From DAISIL01 sp036822015 (GTDB lineage Bacteria > Bacteroidota > Bacteroidia > Cytophagales > Bernardetiaceae): a DNA stretch of 64,000 nt. The first letter of the stretch is position 1. Each line of letters starts with the position of its first letter. The position numbers were made by a program, and so were the translations under genes. The DNA is taken from assembly GCA_036822015.1 (NCBI GenBank), contig DAISIL010000004.1, forward strand, positions 1 to 64,000, written 5' to 3'. Below the pieces are notes generated by a model. The model was given only the letters and a program-made list of their open reading frames with translations, had not been told where the DNA came from and ran no database searches. This document shows, in pieces, positions 52,758-61,440 of this stretch.

Positions 52758-54056
52758 TTATGGCTTCTGATGCCGCCCCAGCGGCAAAAAAATACTGAAC
52801 TCCGTAAACTCATTTTCGCGGGAGGCTACCTGGATGTCTCCCTTGTGGATGTTACGGACGATGTCGTAACAGATCGAAAGCCCTAGTCCGGTGCCTTCGC
52901 CGGCGGGTTTGGTCGTAAAAAATGGATTAAAAATCTTCTCGACGATCTCCTCCGAAATACCCAGCCCGTTATCCCGAAAGATCACCTCCACTTTGTCGCC
53001 CTGATGGATGGTACGCACCAGCAGTACGGGTTTGAACTCGTCCTGGAGTTGTTTCTTTTTGTAGAGGGCATAAAAGGCGTTGTTGAGGATGTTCAAAAAC
53101 ACCCGGCTCATATCCTGCGGGATCATCCGTACCTCTCCGATGGCCGTATCAAGGTCAAACTCAACGGCACAAGCAAAACCCTTGTAGTTGTTGAGCATAC
53201 TGTGATAAGCCAGGCTGGCGTACTCCTGGAGCATCGTGTTGAGGGCGGTCTCTTGCATGACCCCCTTTTTTTCGTAGGAATGCACGAGCATATTGTTGAT
53301 GATGCTATCGGCACGCTTGCCGTGTTCGTTGATCTTTTGGGCATTTTCTTTCAGATCGCCCAGGATGGCATTGATTTCTTCTTTTTCGGGATTGGAGAGC
53401 CGGCTTTGGACGGGCTGCACCACTTGCACCATCTCCTCGAGGAGTTCTTGGGAGAGTTCGGAGAAGTTGATGATAAAGTTGAGTGGGTTTTTGATCTCGT
53501 GGGCGATACCGGCTGTGAGTTCGCCGAGGGAGGCGAGTTTTTCCTGGGCGATGACTTGTCGTTGAGCATTGCGGAGCTTTTCGAGGGTTGTTTCTAGTTT
53601 TTGGTTGCTTTCGGCTAGCTCACGGGTGCGTTCCTTGACCTTCTGCTCGAGTTCGCGTTTGTGGTCGCGCTCCAGGCGGATAATGCTTAGGTAGGATTTG
53701 ATGCGGGTGGTGAGCTGATAGTCGTCGATGGGCTTGGTGAGGTAGTCGGTAGCTCCGAGGGATAAGCCTTTCTGTCGGAAGTCTTCGGACTTATAGGCGG
53801 CGGTCAGGAAGACAATCGGGATGTTTTTGGTTTTGCGGCGGCTCCTGATGAGCTTAGCTGTCTGAAAGCCATCCATTTCTGGCATCTGAATATCAAGGAT
53901 AATCAAATCAACGGTACTTTTCATCAGGATTTCGAGTGCCTCAAAACCCGAATTGCCCTCCAAAATATCGGCATCAAAATGCTCCTCCAGTAGCACTTTT
54001 AGCGTGAACAGGTTACTCGGCACATCATCGACGATCAAGATTTTGTATTCCGGCAT
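52758..54056 (-). CDS. Response-regulator/histidine-kinase hybrid (REC-HisKA-HATPase)
   Basis: The ATG at 54056 gives 432 residues, soluble. An N-terminal receiver domain has ILIVDDVPSN, phospho-acceptor Asp in LIILDIQMPEMDGF, VFLTAAYKS and TKPIDD. A coiled coil (RDHKRELEQKVKERTRELAES) leads to the HisKA His in ELTAGIAHEIKNPLNFI and the ATPase with N-box LNNAFYALYKK and FRDNGLGIS, FFTTKPAGEGTGLGLSI. This order (receiver first) is typical of cytoplasmic kinases driven by another kinase. The output partner is not adjacent. Confidence 0.93.
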   Translation of the reverse strand: MPEYKILIVDDVPSNLFTLKVLLEEHFDADILEGNSGFEALEILMKSTVDLIILDIQMPEMDGFQTAKLIRSRRKTKNIPIVFLTAAYKSEDFRQKGLSLGATDYLTKPIDDYQLTTRIKSYLSIIRLERDHKRELEQKVKERTRELAESNQKLETTLEKLRNAQRQVIAQEKLASLGELTAGIAHEIKNPLNFIINFSELSQELLEEMVQVVQPVQSRLSNPEKEEINAILGDLKENAQKINEHGKRADSIINNMLVHSYEKKGVMQETALNTMLQEYASLAYHSMLNNYKGFACAVEFDLDTAIGEVRMIPQDMSRVFLNILNNAFYALYKKKQLQDEFKPVLLVRTIHQGDKVEVIFRDNGLGISEEIVEKIFNPFFTTKPAGEGTGLGLSICYDIVRNIHKGDIQVASRENEFTEFSIFLPLGRHQKP

Positions 54057-54106
54057 CGGCAAACGAACGACAAGCGATAGGTATAAAAAAACAGAAACAA
54101 CAATTT

Positions 54107-54127
54107 AGCCATTTTTATTGGATGGCT
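54107..54127 (-). terminator. Possible terminator of TPR protein gene
   Basis: On the minus strand AGCCAT and ATGGCT form a 6-bp stem around a 9-base loop, followed by AAATTGTTGTTTCTG. It lies 16 bases after the stop at 54144. The short stem makes this modest. Confidence 0.45.
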
Positions 54128-54143
54128 CAAATTAAGGTCTGCT

Positions 54144-55472
54144 TTAGGGTCGTCGTCGGATGGCATAGCTGCCTCCAATCCAGCAATGGTCGATGCTCAC
54201 CTGATCGCCCTCGCGAAGACCTTGCGTAAATATCTGCTCGGCGGTCGGGAATCGGGCAGCAGCACGGTTCATCCCATCACGGTTGCCGGCTTTCTCAAAC
54301 ATCTCATAAGCAGCCAGATAGACGGCTTGTGTCTTGACTGGGTTGCGCTTGACCTCTGCACTAGCCTCACCGCAACTGCTAAAACTGCCCATGTACAGGT
54401 TCCCAATCAGGTTATAGCCATTGGCTTCTCCTTTGGCGGCGGCTTTGAGGGCATAGGTGCGGGCTTCCTGGAGGCGGCCTTTCTTGGAAAGGGCTTCGGC
54501 CAGGAGATAGTATGCCTCGGCTTGTTCCTCCGTGCTGGCACACGCCTCCTCGGCAGCCTTGCGGAAAGCCGCCATGCCTTTTTCAATATCACCCCGCTCA
54601 AAGTACATCTGCCCGAGCTTGCGGGTAAGTCCACAGGTCGGTTCCAGGTCGGCTAGGGCTTCCAGGGCCGCAAAGTAGCAGGGCGAATCGGTACACTTAG
54701 CCGAAATCGAAAACTTGACCAGTTTTTTGACCAGAGCCATATCATCGCGCTTCTCCTCCAACTGGGGGCAAAGTTTCTGTTCCACAAAGTTACAATCAAC
54801 TTCTAGGCAACTCAACACGATTTTATCAATGCTCTCCTTGGCAGTGATCCATTTTTTTTGTTCGCTCGGTTTTTCGTTCTCAATTTGGTAATCCATCACA
54901 TCCTCCATCTGCGTGTAGAGGTTCATGAGCGTATCGGCGGGCTGATCGGATTTGCACATCAGAGCGGCCAGATAAGTCAAGTGAGAACGGGTACTCTCGG
55001 AGGGTTTGTGCAGAAAAGCCTGGCGATAAAAGGCGTACATTTGATACACATTTTCCTTCGTACTTCGCTGTATCTGAAAGGGATACAATTTATAACCTTT
55101 GTAGCGAAAGTAGCTGGACGAATCAAAAAAACCATTTTGGAGGCGCAAGTCATAGATCAGCAAAAGGCTGTCTTGCAGACGTGCTTTGCGGGTCGGGTCG
55201 GTTTCTTTTTCTTGGAGTTCGTCATAGACCTTGATCGCCTTGATATAGATGTTTTCGTTTACAGCAGCGGCGTTTTGGAGGAGCCAGTTGGCGGGTGCCT
55301 TAGCGGCGGCGTAGTTTTCAAACATCAGATTGTCGGAGAGGAGCGCGTATTTCTCTTTGGCCAGCCCTGGGTCAGTGGCGCGATCAAAGGCATCATCCTG
55401 GGCGTATCCTGCAAACAGTGGCACGAGGGCAAGAAAAAGGAAATAGCAAAAATTAAAATTTTTGGTGGTCAT
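54144..55472 (-). CDS. Secreted TPR-repeat protein
   Basis: 442 residues. Signal peptide (FCYFLFLALVPLFAGYAQ), then helical repeats of TPR type, clearest in the second half: LADLEPTCGLTRKLGQMYFERGDIEKGMAAFRKAAEEA, AYYLLAEALSKKGRLQEARTYALKAAAKGEANGYN. A family of such proteins in Cytophagales is secreted or periplasmic with unknown role, likely scaffolding. The end carries a basic RRRP after CWIGGSYAI. It is divergent from the exporter gene at 55568. Confidence 0.85.
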   Translation of the reverse strand: MTTKNFNFCYFLFLALVPLFAGYAQDDAFDRATDPGLAKEKYALLSDNLMFENYAAAKAPANWLLQNAAAVNENIYIKAIKVYDELQEKETDPTRKARLQDSLLLIYDLRLQNGFFDSSSYFRYKGYKLYPFQIQRSTKENVYQMYAFYRQAFLHKPSESTRSHLTYLAALMCKSDQPADTLMNLYTQMEDVMDYQIENEKPSEQKKWITAKESIDKIVLSCLEVDCNFVEQKLCPQLEEKRDDMALVKKLVKFSISAKCTDSPCYFAALEALADLEPTCGLTRKLGQMYFERGDIEKGMAAFRKAAEEACASTEEQAEAYYLLAEALSKKGRLQEARTYALKAAAKGEANGYNLIGNLYMGSFSSCGEASAEVKRNPVKTQAVYLAAYEMFEKAGNRDGMNRAAARFPTAEQIFTQGLREGDQVSIDHCWIGGSYAIRRRP

Positions 55473-55567
55473 AACTGGATCGTTGGTCTAACTTTGTGCT
55501 GCAAATTTCTCACCTTTTGTGAAAATGCGGCGCAAAACTGTGTTAATCTTTCATTACTTTTGTGGGC

Positions 55568-57394
55568 ATGAAGACGTATTTCCGAATGCTCTCTTATCAC
55601 AAACCGCTTTGGCAGTACTTGCCGAGCTATTTGTTGCTTTCTTTGATGGGCATTCTCTTTGGCTTGATTAACTTTACGCTACTGATACCGCTCCTGGAGG
55701 TGCTTTTTCAGAGCGATGCCCTGGATGCTACCCCGGCCCTTGTCCCCTCCCGTACGCTGGATGTCAAAGCCTATTTCGATTACTACTTTCGTTCGATGGC
55801 GTATCAGTACGGAGCATCGGGGGCGTTGCAGTTTGTGTGTGGCGTGATTGGGGTTTCGGTATTTTTGGCTAGTTTTTTTCGGTATTTTGCGTTTCGGCTC
55901 ATCAACGGCGTGCGTATCCGTATCGTGGAGAAACTGCGGGGCGATGTTTATGGCCACCTGACGCGCCTACACCTGGGCTATTTCACCAACGAACGCAAGG
56001 GCGATCTGATGTCCCGGATGACCAACGATGTACAAGAAGTCGAGAACTCCCTCGTCAATTCGCTGCGTTCGGCCTTTAAGGGCCCCTTGACTATCATCGT
56101 ATATTTTTTGGCACTTTTTTATATCAGCTTCAAGCTAAGCATCTTTACTTTCATTTTTTTACCAATTTCGGGGGGCATTATCGCCGAACTCACCAAACGC
56201 CTCAAACGCCACGGCAAGCAAAGCCAAGACCTCCTGGGGCAGCTCCTGGGTGTCGTTGATGAGACGCTTTCTGGCATCAAGATCATCAAAGCATTTACGG
56301 CAGAAGACACCATAAAAGCCCACTTCCTGGATCGCAACCAACGCTACGCTCGGGTGAGCCTCAAGACGGAAAACAAACGCGATCTGGCCTCGCCGCTATC
56401 GGAGTTCCTGGGCGTTCTGGTGATGATCGGGATTATTCTCTACGGTGGATCGCTGGTGTTGGATCAAGAACTCTCCCCCGAAACGTTCATCGCTTACCTA
56501 GCTATTTTTTCGCAGATCATTGCCCCAATCAAGACTTTTTCCAATATGCTCGGGCAAGTGCAGCGCGGCATTGCCTCGGCCGAACGGCTGCTCGAGCTGC
56601 TGGCCGTGCGTCCGCACATTATGGCTCCCCCCAACCCTGTGCCGCTAAACGCTTTTCGGGAAGCTGTTCATTTTGAGCGCATTTCCTTTGCCTATGATGA
56701 GCGCAAAGCCCTGGACAACATCTGCTTCACCCTCCACAAAGGAGAAGTAGTAGCACTTGTGGGGCCCTCTGGCGGTGGCAAATCAACGCTAGCCAATCTG
56801 CTCCCCCGCTTCTATGACCCCACACAGGGGCGCATCCTCCTCGATGGGCATGACATCCGCGACTACAACCCACAAGACCTACGCCAACTGATGGGTATCG
56901 TAACGCAAGATGCCATCCTGTTCAATGATACCGTGTTCAAAAACATCGCCTTTGGAAAGCCCACAGCCACCGAAGCCGAGGTCATGGCGGCGGCCCGTGT
57001 GGCCCATGCCCACGACTTTATCCAGGATATGCCCGAAGGCTACCAAACCAACATCGGAGATGGTGGCATCAAACTCTCCGGCGGCCAACGCCAACGCCTA
57101 AGCATCGCAAGGGCTGTCTTGAAAGACCCAGCCATCTTGATCCTGGATGAGGCTACCTCAGCACTAGATTCCGAGTCTGAACAATTAGTACAAGCAGCTT
57201 TGCAAGAATTGATGAAAAATAGAACTTCGCTTGTCATTGCACACCGGCTAAGTACCATTCAAAAAGCCGATCGTATTTTGGTCATCCAGGAGGGACAAAT
57301 CATCGAACAAGGCACGCACCAAGAACTCCTCAACCAAAACGGGCTGTACCACAAACTGGTAAACATGCAGCGGGTACACACCCTGGCCGACTAA
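55568..57394 (+). CDS. ABC exporter, MsbA-like (lipid/drug)
   Basis: 608 residues from the ATG at 55568. The membrane part has six helices in residues 1-330, including FGLINFTLLIPLLEVLF, YFTNERKGDLMSRMTNDVQEVENSL and LGVLVMIGIILYGG. The ATPase shows ALVGPSGGGKSTLANLLPRFYDP, GIVTQDAILFNDTVFKNIAFG, IKLSGGQRQRLSIARAVLK, ILILDEATSALDSESE and IAHRLSTIQKAD. Such half-transporters export lipid A, lipids or drugs as homodimers. A TACTTTTG (55555-55562) sits 5 bases before the start codon. Confidence 0.93.
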   Translation: MKTYFRMLSYHKPLWQYLPSYLLLSLMGILFGLINFTLLIPLLEVLFQSDALDATPALVPSRTLDVKAYFDYYFRSMAYQYGASGALQFVCGVIGVSVFLASFFRYFAFRLINGVRIRIVEKLRGDVYGHLTRLHLGYFTNERKGDLMSRMTNDVQEVENSLVNSLRSAFKGPLTIIVYFLALFYISFKLSIFTFIFLPISGGIIAELTKRLKRHGKQSQDLLGQLLGVVDETLSGIKIIKAFTAEDTIKAHFLDRNQRYARVSLKTENKRDLASPLSEFLGVLVMIGIILYGGSLVLDQELSPETFIAYLAIFSQIIAPIKTFSNMLGQVQRGIASAERLLELLAVRPHIMAPPNPVPLNAFREAVHFERISFAYDERKALDNICFTLHKGEVVALVGPSGGGKSTLANLLPRFYDPTQGRILLDGHDIRDYNPQDLRQLMGIVTQDAILFNDTVFKNIAFGKPTATEAEVMAAARVAHAHDFIQDMPEGYQTNIGDGGIKLSGGQRQRLSIARAVLKDPAILILDEATSALDSESEQLVQAALQELMKNRTSLVIAHRLSTIQKADRILVIQEGQIIEQGTHQELLNQNGLYHKLVNMQRVHTLAD

Positions 57395-57401
57395 GCCATT
57401 A

Positions 57402-57758
57402 TCAAAAACTGTAATTGGGATTCTTGCTGATCCAAACGTATCGCCCCTTGATCGTATAAGCCAGGTCGTAGCACAAAAAAAGATCCTGCGGACGCTCTTT
57501 GGTCGCCAAACCGGTTATGTACCCAAACTGAAAACCACGGGCTGATAAGTCCGTCTGCGTTACCATCGTCTGGGGTTGGGCAGCGAACAACTCTTTCAAG
57601 ATGCGGTGGTTGCGGTGCAAGATGTCGTCGATGGGCTTCGTCAGTTGATTCGACTGCCGGTAGCGGTCATTGTTGTACTCGTTTTTACAAGAAAGCGAAC
57701 AAAATTTTTGGTTTCGTCGGCCATCAAATTCTTTCTGGCACTGAATGCAGGTCTTCAT
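57402..57758 (-). CDS. Small zinc-ribbon-like protein of unknown function
   Basis: 118 residues from the ATG at 57758. The N-terminus has MKTCIQCQKEFDGRRNQKFCSLSCKNEYNN, a four-Cys zinc-binding unit (C-x2-C and C-x3-C), as in DUF2116-like proteins. The C-terminal half (LSARGFQFGYITGLATKERPQDLFLCYDLAYTI) is predicted alpha/beta and unknown. Possibly nucleic-acid binding, by analogy only. A TACCTTTG box lies at 57787-57794 on the minus strand. Confidence 0.78.
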   Translation of the reverse strand: MKTCIQCQKEFDGRRNQKFCSLSCKNEYNNDRYRQSNQLTKPIDDILHRNHRILKELFAAQPQTMVTQTDLSARGFQFGYITGLATKERPQDLFLCYDLAYTIKGRYVWISKNPNYSF

Positions 57759-57802
57759 CGACAAGGGTTTTAAAGCGATTTAACACCAAAGGTATGCCAA
57801 TT

Positions 57803-58456
57803 TTACCAAAAAGCCTCGCCTACACGAAACGTTCCTTGTTCCCAGATCAACTTTACTTTATCTCCTTTCATGTAGTCGCGGTAATCCCCCGACGAGAGGG
57901 CTTGATCGCCAAAACGTACCAAAATATCCTTGCCACGACGCGGGATAAAATGGCGCAGCGAAACCACCATATCGTTTTCCTCTAGCAGGCGATAGGCCTC
58001 CTCGGGAGATTGCTCAAAAAAACGTTGCTCTAACTCGGCGTATTGCGGAACAACTTCTGATAAAGAAATGGGGCGAATCCCTTGATCGTCAAAGATGTAA
58101 AAATCAAATTGTATGATGTCGCACACCGGCCCGCAGCCTTCGCCATACACACAGACAAGTTTTTTGGGCTTCTCGGGGAGGTTCCAGTAGCACATCTGCC
58201 ATACGCCCTCAAAAGCACCATCCATTCCCAAAAAGCCGTTGGAGTGATCCACCGTATGTAAGCGAAAAAACAAATCCTCGTCAAAGTCGGTCTTACCCGA
58301 CTTGAAGTTTTGGATGATCCGCTGGCGTTGCGACTTGGAGAGTCTCATCACGGCACTATCCGGCAGACTTTCAAAAAGCGAAAATAACTGCTGTCCCCAT
58401 GCACCACTCCAGCACAGGCAAACCAAGACAATCAAGCACCATGTTTTTTTTTGCAC
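57803..58456 (-). CDS. Uncharacterised secreted protein
   Basis: 217 residues, family not recognised. A signal peptide (CLIVLVCLCWSGAWG cut before QQL) is followed by helical LPDSAVMRLSKSQRQRIIQNFKSG and a beta-rich part with VCVYGEGCGPVCDIIQF (three Cys close together) and DYMKGDKVKLIWEQGTFRV at the end. The three clustered Cys could bind metal or form disulphides. It is read away from the TlpA-fold gene at 58541, with 84 bases between. Confidence 0.72.
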   Translation of the reverse strand: MQKKTWCLIVLVCLCWSGAWGQQLFSLFESLPDSAVMRLSKSQRQRIIQNFKSGKTDFDEDLFFRLHTVDHSNGFLGMDGAFEGVWQMCYWNLPEKPKKLVCVYGEGCGPVCDIIQFDFYIFDDQGIRPISLSEVVPQYAELEQRFFEQSPEEAYRLLEENDMVVSLRHFIPRRGKDILVRFGDQALSSGDYRDYMKGDKVKLIWEQGTFRVGEAFW

Positions 58457-58540
58457 AACCCTTAAAAATATTTAATTCAAGAACAATAGCCCCAAGAGAC
58501 TGCTAGTTTTGCAGGCACAATTTTATACCCCTTATTTACG

Positions 58541-59650
58541 ATGAAAACGAAATACGCCATTTTTTATTTTGGACTGCTGATAATCTTCGGACTTACGGGC
58601 TGCCAACCCAAAAACGAAGCGCCCGTAAAGCAATACCGAGAGCCAAACCGTCCCAATAACTTGCTCTACATCATGGCCGAGATCACAAATCTCAAGCCCA
58701 TGACCCCCGTAGCACTTTACAAGTTACATCCACGAACGGAAGCCGCCAAGCTGATTGCGAAGCAAAACGCGACTGATAATAAGATTTCATTCCCTGTAAC
58801 GGTCAATACGCCAACTTTTTATCTGCTTGTCATCGGGAATGAGCATCAAGTCCCGCTCCTGATGCACAAGAGCGACGTCGAAGTCCGCGCCAATCTGCTC
58901 AACTTCGACGTTACGCTAAGCACCCTGGGCTGCCGCGATACCGAGCTGCTCGTCAAGATGCAAGACATCAAACGACGCTTGAGCCAGGCGGCCCCATCCA
59001 TGACGGAGGAGCAGTACAACGAAGCCCGCGAAAAAACCATCAACACCTTCATTGACCAGGCCATGCCCTCCCTGATCTGTATCTCGGCCATCTCGTCCCT
59101 GCCCCTGGATACCTACTACAAACGCTACCAAAAAGTGATCGCCGAACTTCAAAAAACACACCCTGATTCGGAGTATCTAAAACATTTTGCCGAAGGTATT
59201 GCCCTCAAATACAAAAACCAAGTCGGGACAACACTCCCCGATCAGTCCCTGGCCCTGTATGGGCAAGACACCATCCCGCTCTCTAGCCTGCGTGGCAAAT
59301 ACGTCCTGCTCGACTTCTGGCAAAGCAACTACCCTGGCATCAAGCAGGACAACGAACGCCTCAAAGCCATCTACCAAAAGTACAAAGATGACCTTGAAAT
59401 TGTGAGCGTCTCCATGGACGGCAGCCCCGAAGAGTGGCAGGTAGCCATCCAGGACCTGCCCTGGAAACACATCTACGACGTAAACCCAGATGATTTTTTC
59501 TCGCCGACGGCGGCCACTTACGGTTATTTTTCGATCAATGTCCCGACAACTTTTTTGTTGGATAGGGAGGGTGTGATTCTGGATCGGGGCATTCGAGGCA
59601 GTGAACTGGGGCCACGTGTGTATCAGTTGCTGGAGGAGAAAGCAGATTGA
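58541..59650 (+). CDS. TlpA-fold lipoprotein lacking the CxxC redox motif
   Basis: 369 residues. A good lipobox (LLIIFGLTGCQPK) is followed by a DUF4369-like beta domain (AEITNLKPMTPVALYKL and on to about residue 130), a helical linker, and a C-terminal thioredoxin fold (PLSSLRGKYVLLDFWQSNYPGIKQDNERL, VSVSMDGSPEEW, INVPTTFLLDREGVILDRG). Where TlpA and ResA have WCxxC, this has WQSNYPG: both Cys are gone, so it cannot act as a disulphide oxidoreductase. The cis-Pro in VPTTFL is kept. It may bind a ligand or partner. A TAGTTTTG box lies at 58504-58511. Confidence 0.85.
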   Translation: MKTKYAIFYFGLLIIFGLTGCQPKNEAPVKQYREPNRPNNLLYIMAEITNLKPMTPVALYKLHPRTEAAKLIAKQNATDNKISFPVTVNTPTFYLLVIGNEHQVPLLMHKSDVEVRANLLNFDVTLSTLGCRDTELLVKMQDIKRRLSQAAPSMTEEQYNEAREKTINTFIDQAMPSLICISAISSLPLDTYYKRYQKVIAELQKTHPDSEYLKHFAEGIALKYKNQVGTTLPDQSLALYGQDTIPLSSLRGKYVLLDFWQSNYPGIKQDNERLKAIYQKYKDDLEIVSVSMDGSPEEWQVAIQDLPWKHIYDVNPDDFFSPTAATYGYFSINVPTTFLLDREGVILDRGIRGSELGPRVYQLLEEKAD

Positions 59651-59664
59651 GCAGATACAGACCA

Positions 59665-60444
59665 TCAAAGCTGCCCGCGCCAACGATAGACGAGCATCCC
59701 GATCATCTCCTTTCCGATCAGTTCAAAGTAGTGCATCGCCCGAGCCTTTGGAAAAAAATCCAGCAGGGAGAGCCGACTCCGATCCGCAGACTGAAAATCA
59801 CAGCTATACAGATCAAAAGCTACACCTTGTTTCTTGAAACAAGCCGCCGCCCGTCGCCCATGAAACGCCGACGTGATGAGCAGCACCCGAGGGTTTTGGG
59901 GGAAGTGCTGCCGCAATAGCTGAGCCGTAAAAGCGGCGTTTTCGGCTGTGTTTACGGCCCTGCCCTCGGTGATGATCGCCGAATCTGGGATGCCACAGGC
60001 TACGAGTGCCTGGCGGAGTTCGTCTTTGGTGGAATCAATCTGCCCATCCCAGGCGATGTAGTCCGCTCCCGTAACGATGATTTTTTGGATATGCCCGGCT
60101 CGGTACAAAAACACCGTTTGGAGGAGGCGATCAGAGGCTTGCATGAACTGCACCCGCTCTCGGGGCGACTTATCGACGTTGCGCATCCCCGAGAGCAAAA
60201 CCCCCACCGAGTACGTCCCTACCGCTGTCAGCGGTGGTGTTTCCCACCACAAAAGGGCTTCATTGGCCAGCCACGGATTCGTAAAGGCGAGCAGCCAGGC
60301 ACACAATATCCCCAAAAAAAGCCGGCGACGACGACCCTGCCACAAAGCCAGCACCGCCCACACACAGGCCATGCCCGAGGGCATCAAGAGATGATACAAG
60401 GTCTTAGACAACACAAAAAACATCCAGTCAAACGTTAAGTACAA
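59665..60444 (-). CDS. YdcF/SanA family (DUF218) membrane protein
   Basis: 259 residues. Two N-terminal hydrophobic helices (MFFVLSKTLYHLLMPSGMACVW, LFLGILCAWLLAFTNPWLA) precede the DUF218 domain: SVGVLLSGM, KIIVTGAD, EGRAVNTAENAAFTAQLLRQHF and LLITSAFHGRRAAACFKKQGV. Family members such as ElyC and SanA act on envelope biogenesis; some bind SAM. A Met at residue 8 is an alternative start. It is divergent from the homoserine kinase gene. Confidence 0.86.
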   Translation of the reverse strand: MYLTFDWMFFVLSKTLYHLLMPSGMACVWAVLALWQGRRRRLFLGILCAWLLAFTNPWLANEALLWWETPPLTAVGTYSVGVLLSGMRNVDKSPRERVQFMQASDRLLQTVFLYRAGHIQKIIVTGADYIAWDGQIDSTKDELRQALVACGIPDSAIITEGRAVNTAENAAFTAQLLRQHFPQNPRVLLITSAFHGRRAAACFKKQGVAFDLYSCDFQSADRSRLSLLDFFPKARAMHYFELIGKEMIGMLVYRWRGQL

Positions 60445-60501
60445 GCCCCTAAGGTAAGATTATTTCGCTATTTTGCGCGGCCAAACTGACTTCATACGCC
60501 C

Positions 60502-61434
60502 GTGTCTGCATCTCTTCGTGTTTTTGCCCCGGCTACGGTAGCCAATGTTGCCTGTGGTTTTGATATTTTGGGCTTCGCCCTCGAGCAGCCCGGCGATGAG
60601 CTAACGATGTACTATCATGGCGATCAGTCGGGTATCCGCATCGAAAACCACAGCGATATTGCCGACATGCCCCTTGACCCCACCCGCAACACCCTCGGCG
60701 TATCCTTGCAAGCTTTTTGCGATGCCCTCGGGCATTCGGGCGGCTTTGAGATACACCTGACGCGCAAGGTTCGGCCCGGAAGTGGCATCGGGTCAAGTTC
60801 GGCCAGTGCAGCGGCTAGTGTCTTTGCGGCCAACGAACTCCTGGGCCGCCCCTACGATCGCCACCAACTCGTCGCCTTTGCGATGGAGGGAGAGCGGGCC
60901 GCCTGCGGTACGGCCCACGCCGATAACGTAGCTCCGGCACTCATGGGCGGCTTCGTGCTGGTGCGTAGCTACAAGCCGCTCGAGGTCGTTGCCCTCGACT
61001 ATCCCGAGGAGCTATACTGTGCCGTGGTACATCCCCAGATCGAACTCAAAACGGCGGATGCCCGTCGGGTGCTACGGCGCGACATTCCATTGCGCTCGGC
61101 TGTCGTGCAGTGGGGGAATATTGCCGGACTGGTGGCCGGTCTCTACAAAAAAGACTACGGACTGATCGGGCGTTCGCTCGAAGATGTCGTCGTAGAACCC
61201 ATGCGCTCGGTCTTGATTCCGGGCTATGCCCAGGCGAAGGCAGCAGCTATGGAGGCGGGGGCTTTGGGGGCAAGTATTTCGGGGTCAGGTCCTTCACTTT
61301 TTGCCTTGACGGCCAGCCGCTCTGTAGCCGAAGCTGTGTCCGTAGCCGTTGAGGCGGCTTTTGCGGCACTGGACATTCCGAGTATCGGGTATGTTTCCTC
61401 GATCAATGGCACAGGTGCGCGGGTGTTGGAGTAG
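60502..61434 (+). CDS. thrB: Homoserine kinase
   Basis: 310 residues from a GTG at 60502 (VSASLRVFAPATVANVACGFDILG). GHMP kinase with the ATP loop RKVRPGSGIGSSSASAAAS and the C-terminal SISGSGPSLFALT. It phosphorylates homoserine in threonine synthesis. The ORF matches the family from its first residues. ThrA and ThrC are not adjacent; asd, two steps earlier in the pathway, begins at 63345. It is convergent with aroB, with a 6-base gap. Confidence 0.9.
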   Translation: MSASLRVFAPATVANVACGFDILGFALEQPGDELTMYYHGDQSGIRIENHSDIADMPLDPTRNTLGVSLQAFCDALGHSGGFEIHLTRKVRPGSGIGSSSASAAASVFAANELLGRPYDRHQLVAFAMEGERAACGTAHADNVAPALMGGFVLVRSYKPLEVVALDYPEELYCAVVHPQIELKTADARRVLRRDIPLRSAVVQWGNIAGLVAGLYKKDYGLIGRSLEDVVVEPMRSVLIPGYAQAKAAAMEAGALGASISGSGPSLFALTASRSVAEAVSVAVEAAFAALDIPSIGYVSSINGTGARVLE

Positions 61435-61440
61435 CCTGGC

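Noticed and set aside
55493..55500. TAACTTTG on the plus strand as a promoter of the MsbA-like gene
   Set aside because: No -33 element at a fitting distance and it lies close to the start of the divergent TPR gene; the box at 55555 is nearer to the gene.
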